A stretch of 64,000 nucleotides of DNA from Epinephelus fuscoguttatus (GCF_011397635.1 NC_064754.1:28996543-29060542), one strand, 5' to 3'. Counted from the stretch's first letter, positions 13,390-25,904 are shown. A program made the numbers and translations. The notes: generated by a model from the letters alone, not told the origin.

Positions 13390-13765
13390 GACTGAGGCTA
13401 CCCCTGCCGTCTCCATCTGTCTGTCTTTGTCCTGCTCGGGTGTATTTTAGCTCTTTGTCTCCAGCACATTTATTGACGCCCTTTTTTTTTTTTTTTTTTA
13501 AATGAACGACTCTGTTCGACCTCGCATCGTCAGCTCAGGGTGGCAAATAACTTCCATCCCATTAACTCGTTTGAGAGGGCAGGCTAGTCAAACAAAGCTT
13601 GGCTGCAATCTGATCCTCTCTCTGTCTCTCTCTCCCTCACACACACACACACACTGGTCAGAGAGGGAGGTAAAAGGAGATCCATATTATTTGCATTAAA
13701 AGCCCCGCACCGTGAAATTCATTTATAATTACAAAGCGGGGTATACAGTGTGTGTTATGCAGATC
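13120..13765. promoter_or_regulatory. Candidate non-coding regulatory blocks
   Basis: Two TAAT-rich complex blocks, about 13150-13275 (GAGTTAATTAATATTGGC and similar) and 13690-13760 (AAATTCATTTATAATTAC). They flank a CA microsatellite (13352-13386), a T-run (13482-13499) and a second short CA tract. No exon was recognised. The pattern matches the other candidate enhancer islands upstream of ubn1. Confidence 0.35.
13352..13386. repeat. (AC)n microsatellite
   Basis: An uninterrupted CA/AC dinucleotide tract. Confidence 0.95.
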
Positions 13766-14461
13766 AGGGACATGTGTGTGTCTGTGTGTATGTGTGTGGA
13801 CACTGCATGCCTCGGATTGGTTATTTTGTGATATGCTAACACTGAATGTATGGTGACAGATTGCAATTATCCCGTTATTGTAATTGTCAAAGTCAATTCA
13901 CTGCAGGCCGGGTGCAGGCTGCATGAGAAAGACTTGGGATTTACACACGACTCAGATTTGGCTGCTGCTTGACCCTTCTCTTGTTTTTCAATCCAGACAC
14001 ACTGCTGTCAGGCCATCACCTCAGGTTACACCATGACAGGATGAAAGCTGTTTATTACCTGGCCTATACATGTCGATTTCATCTGTTATGAAACACATGT
14101 TATTTCAGCATCTGGTGAAAGTATTTTTTGTCATATTAATTCTGCAAAACAGTTGTAAAGAATACTTTTCCACCTTCAGGGAGTTTATTACATGGGTCAA
14201 ATGTCCAAAGTGCCATAACGGACCTGCAGTGATGATTACAAGACTTACATTTCTCTGATGTAATATTTCTTTTTCATTGACAAACAAAACATGGGCCTTC
14301 CGAGCTTCCTCTGTGTGTGTGATGAAGTGTTCATAGTGGATCCAAATTAAACGGCCCCTGAAATATCCCAGCTTTTTCACCCACAGTAAACCCCTCATCC
14401 TCATGGACCTCCAGCGCCCCCGTGTGGTAAAGGAAAGAAGCATCTCTGTGTACATCAAGAG

Positions 14462-14464
<3 letters not shown>

Positions 14465-14492
<28 letters not shown>

Positions 14493-14506
14493 GCTACTAC
14501 TACTAA
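14465..14506. repeat. (ACT)n trinucleotide repeat
   Basis: ACT units with one GCT interruption, running into an AAT-rich tail. The poly-Ser open frame on the minus strand at this position is a by-product of the repeat. Confidence 0.9.
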
Positions 14507-14789
14507 TAATAATAATGATAATATAAAATTTTTGCCATCCTTTCACCATCAGTTCTCATTTATAAACAAAAAATAAAAGACTTTAAATAAGGGATACATT
14601 TTCACTCCAGGGTAGAAAAAGAGATCAGTGACATCAGCTTACCTCAGAGGCACATCAAGGTGTGCACTTGCATATTATGCTGTGCAAAGTGTGTTGTAGA
14701 CAGTACTTCAATCATGTCCTCATTATCATATTCATAAAATAAATATTTTTGTTTTGACTCGATGTGTGTGTTGTCTACTTGTTTCTATG

Positions 14790-14850
14790 TTGTTTTGAGA
14801 ACTACTAGCTGTGGAACTAATTGCCCCTTGGGGATAATAAAGATTCTTTA
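14790..14850 (+). mobile_element. LINE 3' tail remnant
   Basis: The words AATTGCCCCTTGGGGATAAT and AAAGATTCTTTAA match the typical 3' terminus of fish L2/Rex-type non-LTR elements, a short hairpin followed by AATAAAG-type repeats. No reverse-transcriptase frame remains upstream, so this is a very short, 5'-truncated copy. Confidence 0.5.
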
Positions 14851-14984
14851 ACTTTTACTAAAATATATGAAAAATAAGATTAACTGATACAAAAAGGGGA
14901 GGAGGCACCGTGGGATGGCTAGTTAGCTAATTCTTGTCTCATTTATGGTCTGAGAAAAGGGGAGAGACAGCAGAGCAAGGAGGG

Positions 14985-15400
14985 GCCAACACGGTCTCGT
15001 TCCAAACCTGTTGAATACTGGCGCTTAGGCAGTGACTCCTGCGTCAGACACCAACAAAAAAAGCCGTCCTTCCACATCAGCATGATACACGGCCGTGTGC
15101 CATCAGTGTGTAACAGAGCCCGAGGGCTTCAGGGAGAAACGTGGCAGGACAACAACGTAAGTAAAGGGGCCGAAAAGTGGAAAAAGGGTGGATGGGCCCA
15201 ACAATCACTGACTTTCACCCAGGAGGCTGGTGTTTGTTTCCCATATGAATGTAAAGCCAAACCCTGTTATTTTTCTAAACCCAAACACATACTTTAGTTG
15301 CCTTAACGTAACCATGTGCGTTCCTTGTTAAAGGGAAAGAGTGTCAATTTACAGTTTTGTCCCGACCTAGTGCATTTATTTTGAAAGAGACGATGTGCAA
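14985..15400 (+). repeat. Dispersed repeat related to the 2.9-3.4 kb element
   Basis: Shared words with the 2916-3403 element include GATGG-CAACAATCACTGACTTT (here near 15191), ACCCAGG and a CTAAACCCAAACACATACTTT-type segment near 15275 that corresponds to the CTAAACCTAACC segment at 3227. No protein-coding capacity. It is a second, diverged copy of the sequence family that seems to have seeded the 36.6-kb minisatellite. Confidence 0.45.
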
Positions 15401-15536
15401 ACTGTCCGTTTCCTGTGAAAATGGAAGTCTATTTTGAAAAGACACAATGCACGTAATAGGCTGAGGCTGACCCCAGCTTTAACACAAAATATAAAAGGAC
15501 TAATAAATTCTGATGTTTTATTATAGGTAGCTACCA

Positions 15537-16115
15537 TAGACTGTATAAAGATGGCCAACGGGTTCACTTACCCCACCACACAAAAATGAAGCCAAACTAT
15601 CCCAGACATGGCCACTGCCATCTTGTGCTGATGATGTCATGTGGAGCCAAAGTCTGCGCAGTAGGGATTTCCAGAGTCTCCAAACCCTGCTTTAAATGGT
15701 TTATAAGGAGTATGGCACTTTAATAGAAGATGTGAAGAATAAAAAAAGCTATAAGACTTTCATATTTTAAAGGATGTACATTTATTTTAAACTCGTTGAT
15801 AATGAGCACACCAACTGACACACTAAGCTGTCAATCATGCTCTCAATACGCCTTTTTAACATCAAATTACTAGACAGAACCACATTTATTTGAAAAACAA
15901 ACACTTGAACACACATCAGCGTGATAAGAACCACCTAAATATGACAGAGACCATCTTTGGGAAAAATGTTATTTGACATGTACTTTGAGTTTTTAGTTTG
16001 GCCCATGTCCCATCCACTAATGACCTATAATGCAGCCAGCCACTAGAGGGAGATCCATTTGTTTGGCCTCACTTTTGAGGAGCTGTCATGTTGTCCATCT
16101 TTATAATACAGTCTA
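15537..16115. mobile_element. Inverted-repeat (MITE-like) element
   Basis: The terminal inverted repeats are TAGACTGTATAAAGATGGCC at the left (15537) and its near-perfect reverse complement ending CATCTTTATAATACAGTCTA at the right (16095-16115). The interior is non-coding. The Tc1-like remnant that follows begins at the TA of the right terminus. Confidence 0.65.
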
Positions 16116-16565
16116 CACTCACTGACCACTTTATTAGGTACATCTGTTAAACTGGTCGTTAACGCAAATAGTATTGTTGCTGACGGTGTCCATCCCTTTA
16201 TGACCACAGTGTACCCATCTTCTGATGGCTACTAGCAGCAGGATAACGCACCATGTCACAAAGCTCAAATCATCTCAAACTGGTTTCTTGAACATGACAA
16301 TGAGTTCGTTGTACTCCAATGGCCTCCACAGTCACCAGATCTCAATCCAGTAGAGCACCTTTGGGATGTGGTGGAACGGGAGATTTGCATCATGGATGTG
16401 CAGCTGACAAATCTGCAGCAACTGTGTGATGCTATCATGTCAATATGGACCAAAATCTCTGAGGAATGTTTCCAACACATTGTTGAATCTATGCCACCAA
16501 GAATTAAGGCATTAGCACTAGGTACTAGCAAGGTGTAGCCTACCTAATAAAGTGGCCTGTGAGTG
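16116..16565 (+). mobile_element. Internally deleted Tc1-like DNA transposon
   Basis: The terminal inverted repeats are CACTCACTGACCACTTTATT at the left and AATAAAGTGGCCTGTGAGTG at the right, flanked by TA on each side, the target duplication of Tc1/mariner elements. The left terminus jumps directly to the C-terminal third of the transposase at about 16170, so most of the enzyme is deleted. This copy cannot move without outside transposase. Confidence 0.85.
16170..16538 (+). pseudogene. Tc1-like transposase C-terminal fragment
   Basis: The reading frame resembles the last third of a Tc1-like DDE transposase. It includes the QQDNAPCH block with the second catalytic Asp and the SPDLNPVEHLWD block with the catalytic Glu. 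A TAG stop at 16233-16235 interrupts it just before QQDNAPCH, and the N-terminal DNA-binding region is absent. The frame ends at TAG 16536-16538, just inside the right terminal repeat. Confidence 0.85.
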
Positions 16566-16899
16566 TATATTAGCTACCTATCAGTAAGTAACTAGCTCCA
16601 CCTTTACCAGCTTCAACATTAAAGTAGTAACCATACTGTTCAAGACCAACACATAATTAAACTCTGTGGGTTTTTTTTTTAGCAAAACATCAGCACACTT
16701 TCAGCAGTGGCTGTGGAGTCAAATTGGTAGGCCTACTTTAAACTAAAATAGTGTTTAATTAATCTTAACTATGTGAGTTTTAGGCCTAAACATCACCACA
16801 CATTAAGCTCAACGTCGTGTAAAACATATCCGCTACATAGCCTATGAAAGCTGCTAAAAGTTATTGCCTGGCTTTGCGCAATGTTAACTTCTACTCTGG
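16566..16899. other. No gene seen; distal 5' flank of ubn1
   Basis: AT-rich DNA with a T-run near 16671. No coding or repeat assignment. Confidence 0.4.
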
Positions 16900-17194
16900 C
16901 TCTCTGAGCAGTTGCCAGGCAACCAGCCGAAACTCCCGGAAGTTGCTGCTCCAAGATTAAAATTCCGATTAAAAAAGATTTTTTTCTATTTTTCTACAAC
17001 AATTTTTATACGGATTTCACAAACGACAAGTAACGACGAGTTTTATATGTTTAATTAGTGAGGTTTTGGTCGGGTTTTGTTACTGTCAGGTGGGGCAGCT
17101 GTGACGTAAGCTCCCTACGGCACACCTGTGTGTATTTCTACTTAATGAAGTCCTTCATACCTTTGTCAGAGACACACCGTTTGAGTTGTCAGTT
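16900..17194 (+). promoter_or_regulatory. ubn1 promoter region and 5' UTR
   Basis: About 300 bases upstream of the ubn1 start contain, in order, a near-perfect RFX X-box palindrome GTTGCCAGGCAACC (16911-16924), an ETS-type CCCGGAAGTTG (16935 onward) and a CRE/ATF-type TGACGTAA (17102-17109). There is no TATA box. This mix is typical of a broadly expressed housekeeping-type vertebrate promoter. The transcription start cannot be placed from sequence alone. Confidence 0.55.
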
Positions 17195-20100
17195 ATGATG
17201 GCTGAATCTCGGAGAGTTCAGTTGACCACGTTGCCCTGTAACGTACCTCCATCCTCTGTCAGGCCGGCCTACACCCAAAAGTCTCCGTCAGATTTTGAAC
17301 AGGGGAAAGAAAACGGGTCAGACCGGCCCGCTGACACCAACACGGTCCGGCTGGTGCTCACATTGTTTGAGCCGGATGAGAGGAGCTTTCCGGAGTTCAG
17401 CTACAGCCAGCTGGTTGAAAACAAGGTGAGATTTTCCCTGACTTATACTGGGAAAAAAAACAACTTAAAATACTATCTTCCCATTTTTTTTTAGAAAGTA
17501 ATTTTTAAGTATAATTTAGCAAACACCTGCTGCTTACAACTTTAAAAATGCAAAGACACACTTGGTTTTCTCCTTATACACATGTCACATCAATAATCTG
17601 ACTGGGTTTACCTCTTTTATTTAACCAAACCTTTTTTTAAAATAAAGAAATGGTGATTTTAGCTAATCTTGTCAGGTGTTTCACTACTTCATAATTCTAT
17701 TCAGATTGAATTTTTTGTGTGAAATATATTTTTTCACATCAACAGTTTTATTTTAATGCATTAAAATGCTGAGAATCATATTGTAATCACTACTTTTTTG
17801 TTAAAAAAACCAGCAACAATCAATCTACTGATATCAGAATTACTGAAGGTTCTGAGTCAATAATGGGTATGCATGGAGGTCCTATGACAAACTGACAGCC
17901 TGGCCATGCTGCTGTTTGCTGCACACTGCATAGTGCATGCTAACAGTGAGCTAAATGTGTGACTTTAGGACACTCAAGTCCCACTGAGCAGATTTGAAGA
18001 GGAAGAAAAGCGAGAACACGATGAGGTCGCTGCTATTTCAAGGAAGTTGGAGGAAAAATATGTGAGTAGGTTTTTTTTTTTTCTCAAAACTGAATTATTG
18101 GTAAGTCTGACAAGAATTCTTTAGGTAAATGAAGACCAGTTTACTCCATTTTAGAATTGTAAAATCAGTCGAGTTGTACTAGATTTTTCTTTTTTTAAAC
18201 TGACATTTTCAGATGGCAAATGGCACATCAGTATTTTGCATCCTCTTGTTGCAGGGTGACAAACCCAAGAAAAAGAAGGACCGCATTCAGGACTTGATTG
18301 ATATTGGATACGGTTATGATGAAGAGGATTCTTTCATTGACAACTCTGAGGCTGTGAGTCAGTGTCAAGTAACATAAGCTAGTTCTTATATCAGCATCTT
18401 GGAAGATCTGAGGCCTGTACTACGAAGCAGGATTTGGAGTTAGCAAGGTAACTTCAAGGTTAACTCTGGGTTTTCAGTACTATGAATCTGGTTCTCTTTT
18501 TACTAGGATAAATCACGGTGGTAAGTTATGTTGAACAGCTAACCTACTCCTGAGCAGCGTATTGGATCACAACCTGTCAACACCTTGACCTCTGACCAGT
18601 AAGATCACTGAAGAAAGAGGCATCCACGGACAATAGTCCGGAGGGTCAGGTAAAAAAAAGAGGAGCCTCTGCCTCTAAACAGAGAGAGAGTTTACAACAC
18701 TAAACATGTAATTTTAGCAGGATTTTAACTTATGCAAAGTTTATTTTAGTCCGCAGTGATAGTGTTGCGATTTTTATACTCTGATTCCATCACTGTAGCT
18801 CAGAATAACATGAGACATCTGTGTGACGAGAACTTGGGGAAAAAAAAGATAATAATTTATAAGAAAAATAATCCACACACTGTTAATTAACTACAGTTAT
18901 TATAAATGCAACATTCTGTCAGATAGACCTCATCAGTCATTAACTAGGCTACACTTCCATCCTTTATCTTAGGACTAGAAACAGTCTGGCATTACCTTGA
19001 AGTGTTTCATGTGACATATTCATCATCATCCAACTAAATAGCAAAAAATACTCTATACTAATGTCACATAATATAGCTTAGTGATACCTACATGTAATTT
19101 GAGTCTTGGCTGACGTTGAATTTTTGGATGATATTATCAATATTTCTAGTGTCAGTTATATCCCACGCTACTGACATAATTTTGTCTCGTAGTAGCAGAC
19201 ATTTTCATCTCATATGTTGTAGCTTCATTCATGGTTTTGATGGTGTCACTCGTAATTAGCACACCCGCCTCTTTAACATGAACTCGCTCTTGGCTGGATA
19301 GGAAAACCCAGAGTTGACTGAACTAGTCGATAACCAGCTTTGTAGTACCGATTATCTAGACGGCCATTGTTAGGGTTAGTCACGCCAGATAATAAAGGGA
19401 TTCTGGTTAAGTTGAACAGGCTTGGTGGTACAGGCCTCTGTTGTGTTGCAGAAAGATACAGTTTTTATTCACGATACACTGACATTACTCAACACTGACC
19501 AGATATCCCCTCAGTGAGTCTTTGCAAGGCCCGCTCACTTTGGTCCACACTGACATTTCGAGGCCCATCACTTCAACATTTTCTTCTGGCTTATCGCCAA
19601 TATTTCTCTTATTGATAAAATCTATTTTAATCAAGTTACAATACTGTTTCTGGCTGGTCTCTGTAGTATGATGAATTTGTGCCGGCCTCCATCACAACCA
19701 AATTTGGTGGGTTCTATATAAATTCGGGCGTGCTGCAGTTCCGCCAGGCTTCTGAGACCGAGGACCTCACAACAGAGGAGCCCTCAAAAGTAAGTTGTGC
19801 ATCTAAGAAACATGCAAAGCATTGCTATGATGTTTTTGTTATCTCCGGGAGTATGTTTCAAGCTAAGAAGACATTTTTCAATCCTGTTTTGTATGCGATT
19901 GAATGTTAAAACTGTTCTTTGAACCACAGTCTTAAACACCTTCTCTTTTTTTTTTTTTTTTTTTATAGAAACGTAAAGTCAATGGCAGACAGGATAAGAC
20001 AAAAAAGAAGCGCTGCAGAGAAGGTGAAGAGATGATGAGCAGTGTGGATCCTAAGTCAAGGTGAGTCTGACCAAAGAAATTTTACCTTTTTGTTTAGAGC

Positions 20101-23100
20101 ATTTCTCATTTGAGTGAATAAAATTCTCAGAATAATTCTCTCATAAGCATGACATGTTTATCTTGTAGCACTGTGCCTGAAATTGGACCTGAAGATGAGG
20201 TGATGAAGAAGACAAAGAAGAAAAAGGCAGTTGGCACATTAAGTGTCACCAGCATGTTGAAAAAGTTTCAAAGAGAGAAGGAGAAGGAGCGACAGAAGAT
20301 GGAGAAAGCCAATCAGAAGCCAGCTGCTATCATGGGCGGAGTCACAATCCCTCTGTGCCCGGCGGATGCAGCTGGCGGTGGAGGTACAGGACTGACTGAC
20401 CCTCTCCTCAGTTTAATTGGATCAACCAATGACCACGCTCTTATCCAAGCAGCCAACACAGTGGATTTTGATATCGACTTAGACTCTTTATTAGACGTCA
20501 GTGAAGGGACTTCATCACCAAAGATGGTTCCTCAACCTGCAGCAGAGCTTTTCAGACCCAAAACAGATGATCCGGCCCAGATCAGTCCCAGTCTGACCCA
20601 GTCTGATGCTCCTCCAGTCCAGCCTCCAAATGCAAAGACTAACTTGCAGCTCAGGCCTCAATCAGAGCCAATCCAGCTCCTGTCACAAACCAGTTCTACC
20701 TCACCTCACCAGTGTGTCCTGCTGCCAGAGGGACTTCCCCCACAACTGGAGGACAGTATTCGGAAACTCATGGTGGTAAGATAAAATTTTATTAAGATGT
20801 CACTGTGTCCATGTGTTGACAGATTAAAGCCACAGTTAACTTTTTGTCATATTTCCTGAAACTGTCACAACATCCAAAACAACCAATCAGAGCTGACAAT
20901 CACTTTAACTGCAGTCAAACTAGGCAGCGCTGATCAAATACAAACCAAGCTTCTGTTACTGCGTTGCTTATTTCTCACCTCAAATGTTTTCAGAAACATT
21001 TAAGTCCATGTTTAGCTGAAAATTACAGGGAGGTGCTGACTATAAACACCATCAAGTCAAACAGTTTTCTGACAGTTTCCAGCAGACCTCAGTCTGCACA
21101 GGAAGTCACACACACTCCCATCCTGTCAGATCCAATCCGATTTATTAAAATGTTATCTGAGCCGTGTATCCGTTTGTCTGCAGCCTCCAATTGTTTTAGT
21201 TATGACAGAGTAGCCTATTAAAATGCTTTACACGCAATCTGTAATTTCTGTTCATGGCTCAACCTCCATTTTACATGAATTCTCACGTAAACCAGCATCA
21301 CATCAGTTTGCTGCTGTTTATTAACAATCTGATCAAATCCTCGCATTACTCTAATCAGAAGTCTTTTTGTGTTGCCACATACTTCAGTAGTTAAAACAGT
21401 CCAATGTAAATATAGAATAGATGATGTATAGTTTATGATCTGTGCTATGAATGTACTTAGTCTCTCTGATAACTAACCATCAGGCACACAACATCTATTC
21501 CGTTAACAGAATAAACCCTCAAATCACACAAATAAAATCAAAATCTCTCCAGTTCTACAAAAATGAAAACGTATCAGGTGAGAGCAACGCGTATCCCATC
21601 GCTCACTGTAGAGAACTACAGCACCTGGCTCTGAAAACTGTACAGCAGCCTCGATCTCCTGAGATTATTGTTGTCCACTTCTGCGTGATCTCAGAGGAAG
21701 TCAAGATTAAGTCGGACACAAATCTAACCGGCGTGCATTGTGAGGTGATCGGTGGCGAACAATTCTGCGCAGCCATGGCTCATGTCAAACAAACCTTATC
21801 TGTCTCCTGTAAAAAGTTACCAAGTTAGTTACCAGCTGCAGCTTTGAGAACTTGTGAATTGCAAAGATTGTTGATGGCCGATTTTTTTTTTTTTTTTTTC
21901 TCTTTGTTTGTTTTCAGGTTGCCAAGACCTCAGAGGGAGAGTCGAAACTCAAGTTCTTCACTCCAGAAATCAATTCAATCCTGCTGGAGTGAGTTATCCA
22001 ACAACACAGACAAAGCAGAGTTTTGTTGCATTGGACATTATATGCTGGAAGCACTTCTTTTAAACTCTGAGGAGCTGCAAAATGAGCAGGCAACTTCTTG
22101 AATGTTGTAGATTGCACTTGTGAGAAAGCACATGCTGTTCTGAGTTGGGTCGTTTTCTTGAAACCAGGTACCCTGTGGAGTTTTCTTTTAAACAAAGAGT
22201 AACATTTACGTTCAGTGTTTCTCAACAAATCGCTCTGTGTGGATTCTGAAATAAAACAGGGACATAAAAACTGACGACCCCTGACTAAGTGAGATATATC
22301 ATGGATATTTCATATTGTATTCAATGTATTAGCAATAGCAGCACAGAACAACTGATATTGTACAATGAGCCCAAATAGCAATAACTGCAGGAAGTTTGTG
22401 TACGATGAGCGATTTTGATGAATTTTGAGCAGATTACTTCCTTCAAATATTGCAGAGATGAGTTTTAGGGAGATTTTTCGTAACTTTTTCTAGACTTGTC
22501 TGGTGTTATATGGGTGGATGCGTGGCAACTCGATACTGGGGGTTGCTACTGTACAGACTCTGGCTCCAAATTATGTCACCAGTGCAAGATGGCAGCAGCT
22601 GTATTTGGGATATTTTGGCTTCAGTTTTGTATAGTTGAAGGAAGTGGAGATGCATCGTGCCTCTTTACATGCAGTCATTGGGTCAGTCTGGTGTGAGGCT
22701 CAGTTGGTAGACAAACTTCAAATACCACTTGCAGATGATGTGTGCACACTCTATGGTAGCCCGCCATATATTTTTTGCAGACCGATGGGGATTCTCCACA
22801 ATCATGAAAATGAGTCCTCATTGTAAATGGACTGCATGTATAGTGCCTGTAACATTACCCAGGTGCTCACTGGTCATTAGGAGCAGTTTTGGTGTTCACT
22901 GTCTTTCTTAAGGTCACTTTCACAAGCAGTCAGGAGTCCTGTTATATCTGGACAACCTTTTCTCAGCTACTGAACTTGTCACACACAAATCTGACCATAT
23001 TTGTTGTACAATCTGACTTTAAATCACGAAGCAACGTGTTCTGTCTTTCGTTGTCCGTTGTGATATTGAACCTAGTTTTTAAGTGTGTAGTTCAGCGCTC

Positions 23101-25904
23101 TGACTGTGTCTTAATCCAGTGTTGAGTTGCAGTGTCGGGAACAGAGTGGCCAGGTGCGCTCCAAGGTGTACACACACCTGTCGTCTTTCCTGCCCTGCAG
23201 CAGAGACACACTCCTCAAACGCGTGAAGAAACTGTTACTCACACACATGGTGAGGGTGTTTTAACGTTTGAGTTGATCACAGGTCATATGGGTTGTTCAA
23301 GTTATACATTTGCATGCAACTCACTTGTTGAATTTGACGCTGACAAACAGGAAGCCCCTAATGTGGGGGATCCCATGCAGAAACTCAAGGAGGCCATCGG
23401 TAAAGCTATGCCCGAACAGATTGCACGTTTCCATGAAAACTGCCAAGCATACGATCAAGCCAAGACTTTAAAGTAAGTTCATCAGCATATTCTTTCATAA
23501 TCATAGTGTAACTTGATCAAAATGCGTAAGCCTATTCTTTTCTGTTGATTGACATGACATTAAAGATATAAAAAAATGCTAACTTGAATTGAGGTGGCTA
23601 AAAACACATGGACTGGAATCCACCGGAGAATCCTCAGAACAACCACTCTTCCTAAGAGATTTCCTCATTTGGCTTTTTGATGATTGTGATGGAGAGTCTA
23701 ACAAGTCAGTCCAAAATCTCCTACAGGTGTTCATTTGGACTGAGATCTAGATGACAGTAGCGAATGATTAGAAGTTATTAGCCTGGGTTATTATTTGCTA
23801 AAATCACTGAACTCCACAGGCCTATATCTGGGACAGGTGTCAATATGGAAGAGGCCTTTAGTACCTTTCACACAAAAATGCTGCTCAGCAAAGATTGGGA
23901 AATACAACCAAATAATGAATCATTCATTCGATCTAGCTCCGAGAGAGAGCGCTTTATGACATTCTTTTACAGCACCCTGCACATCGATACAACATCACTT
24001 TATCCTGTTAAACAGTGCTCACAACTTAGATTAATGCTTATGAACAACCCTTTTGAGTCTTTTGATTGGTGGACCCTTGCAGACTAAAGGATTATGAATA
24101 ACTTACAGGTCAATCAAGGACACACAATTTGACTTTGACAGCTTCAGAGGTACGCAGTCACCACCTTTTTTTTTTTTTCATCTCGTTTACCAAATCTGTA
24201 TGCATTATTTTTTGGTGCTTTTGGTTTTAATAAAATGAATTGAACAGTTGAATCACACAGAATCTAATTGAGCTAACAATGTGTAGCATCTCCATACTGA
24301 CAAACGTTTAAACATTTATGCACAAACTAAACAGCTAACTAATATTAGCTCAAGTGGGTAGTGAACAATCTGGTTTTATATATCCAAATAACTTCTATAA
24401 AAAGAATGAACTGCTTGGTAACCAGACCAGGCCTCTAATTGAGACAGGCCTTTATTTGTCAAAATGTGTAGCCACACCAGGTTAATAAAAGGGATTAGGC
24501 GTTTACTTGGGACTAGGCTTTTAATTGAAGTTTAATGGTACATCATTTTCATTCTCATCAAACCATTCAGTGAACCCTCCTTCCTCATTTATTTCACTTT
24601 TTCCTTTTTAAATTTGTCACCTGTCTGTATCTTTCTCCCTCTCATCTTGATCTCTGCTTCTGCCCATGCCAGGGAGGAGGAGAAAGACGGCAAAGAGAAG
24701 GTGAATGCTGGCCCAGAGGACAATGTGGAGGAGAAAGCTGGGAAAAGAGGAGGCCCAAAGAAGTTGTTCCAATGGAATGACGAGATCAGGTCAGATGTAA
24801 CTAAGATCGCTTGATTATTTGAAATGTTAGTTAACCTGCTTTTATTTATTCTTCCATTTTTACTAAGTGTACAAATATTCTCTTGTGCAGGGAGAGTTTG
24901 TGTCAGGTGTTACAGGTGAAAATGGAGAGATATAAAAAGGAAAGGAAAGGGAGCCAGGAGGTGGAGGAGCACCTGAAGACCTTATTGGAGAATGAGGTCA
25001 AACCTCTTTGGCCAAAAGGGTGGATGCAGTCTAGGTTTGTGACACTGGTGCAAATGAGTTTTGTACTTCTAAAAGTATTATTTACCAGATTGTGTATGCA
25101 GACATGCTCTTTCTTATCATTTGTTGTTTCAGGGTGCTGATAAGGGAGAGCAGGAAAATGTTGAGCCCGTTTACGTCATTACCGTGAGTACAACGAAGAA
25201 CTGAGCTCCCCGTAACAGATTTGATCAAAAGTTTATTTTTTTCTTCTTTGATCAAGGCATGTCTAAATACAAATTAACTTGATGTCTCACATGTTCTCAG
25301 AGTAAAGAGGGCCAGGCCTGAGAAGAAGCAGTCATCTATCGTTGACCCTCCAGCTTCATCAGATGGCTGCACTGTTCCCCTGGGGTCTCTGCCACTGAAA
25401 GGACTCCCCCAAGAAGCAGATGATGTCTTTATCGTGAGCTCAAATATTTCCAATTCTGTGTCACTTGGTACTGAGAAAAAGGAAGCTGCTGTCTTGAAAA
25501 AAGTGGATGGTAAAACAGGAGAAGGGGCGGCAGCGGATGCTGGTTCCTTTACACCTGCAGGAGCAGACAAACCTCTGGTCACCAGGTCCACTCCGACTCA
25601 CTCCCTCCTGGATCTCCTTGCTGATCAAGCACTGGCTCAAGAGCAACCTCTCTCAGTTTCCGAGGAGCTCCTAGCAGCAGCTGTTGCAAAATACAAACGT
25701 TCAGTTCAGCGCTGGAGCTTTGGGATGGACACCAAAAGTCCCCCTCTTCCTCCTCCACCTCCTCAGTCCAGCCCAGTCGGTTTCCCACTGAGTGGGGTGT
25801 GTCATGTTTTGCCCCAGCTGCTGCAGGCTCAAGATTTTCCCAGACACGTGGATGATCATGTGCAAATCATCTCTGACGATGATGATGACGTTATTATACA
25901 GTGA
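17195..25904 (+). CDS. Ubinuclein-1-like histone chaperone subunit
   Basis: Ubinuclein is the subunit of the HIRA complex (HIRA, UBN1, CABIN1, ASF1) that binds histone H3.3-H4 for replication-independent nucleosome assembly in the nucleus. Thirteen coding exons join in frame to 827 aa: 17195-17425, 17969-18061, 18255-18353, 19667-19789, 19969-20060, 20169-20775, 21918-21988, 23120-23249, 23351-23472, 24673-24789, 24891-25034, 25133-25183, 25301-25904. All introns are GT-AG. Residues about 50-77 form the HIRA-binding N-terminal part ([14 protein letters not shown]). Residues about 110-170 are the Hpc2-related domain ([30 protein letters not shown]). Residues about 400-625 are the ubinuclein middle domain, ending with [13 protein letters not shown]. 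The C-terminus is short and ends in an acidic DDDDD stretch; human UBN1, from memory, is about 1130 aa. The start is the first of two adjacent ATGs. The [13 protein letters not shown] start and LFEPD motif fit UBN1 better than UBN2. Confidence 0.92.
18411..19437. mobile_element. Inverted-repeat DNA transposon in ubn1 intron 3
   Basis: The element begins AGGCCTGTACTACGAAGC and ends GTGGTACAGGCCT. A second inverted match (GCTTTGTAGTACC near 19339) lies just inside the right end, and CTG flanks both ends as a possible 3-bp target duplication. It has no transposase frame and about 1.03 kb of non-coding interior. This terminus is widespread in fish genomes. The superfamily is uncertain, with Harbinger- and hAT-like both possible. 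Confidence 0.65.
20776..21917 (+). other. ubn1 intron 6
   Basis: An intron of about 1.1 kb. It includes a segment near 20840 (TTTTTGTCATATTTCCTGAAA) that recurs near 36342, so it is an old dispersed repeat. The 125-codon open frame at 21451-21828 is not part of the ubinuclein protein and has no domain that I recognise. A long T-run precedes the acceptor. Confidence 0.5.
21989..23119 (+). other. ubn1 intron 7 with dispersed-repeat sequence
   Basis: The portion at about 22495-22710 (ACTCTGGCTCCAAATTATGT and neighbouring GCAAGATGGCAGCAGC words) has the look of a common fish MITE family related to the other 'GCCATCTTG' repeats in this window. No additional exon is needed, because the flanking exons join in phase (GA|T gives Asp in the ILLD motif). 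Confidence 0.45.
23473..24672 (+). other. ubn1 intron 9
   Basis: About 1.2 kb with no coding exon. The segment at 24420-24535 (GCCTCTAATTGAGACAGGCC and related words) looks like an old inverted-repeat element. The 80-codon open frame at 23845-24087 is not supported as an exon. Confidence 0.45.

Noticed and set aside
21451-21828. 125-codon open frame in ubn1 intron 6
   Set aside because: The ubinuclein frame joins exon 6 to exon 7 exactly without it, and the frame has no recognisable domain.
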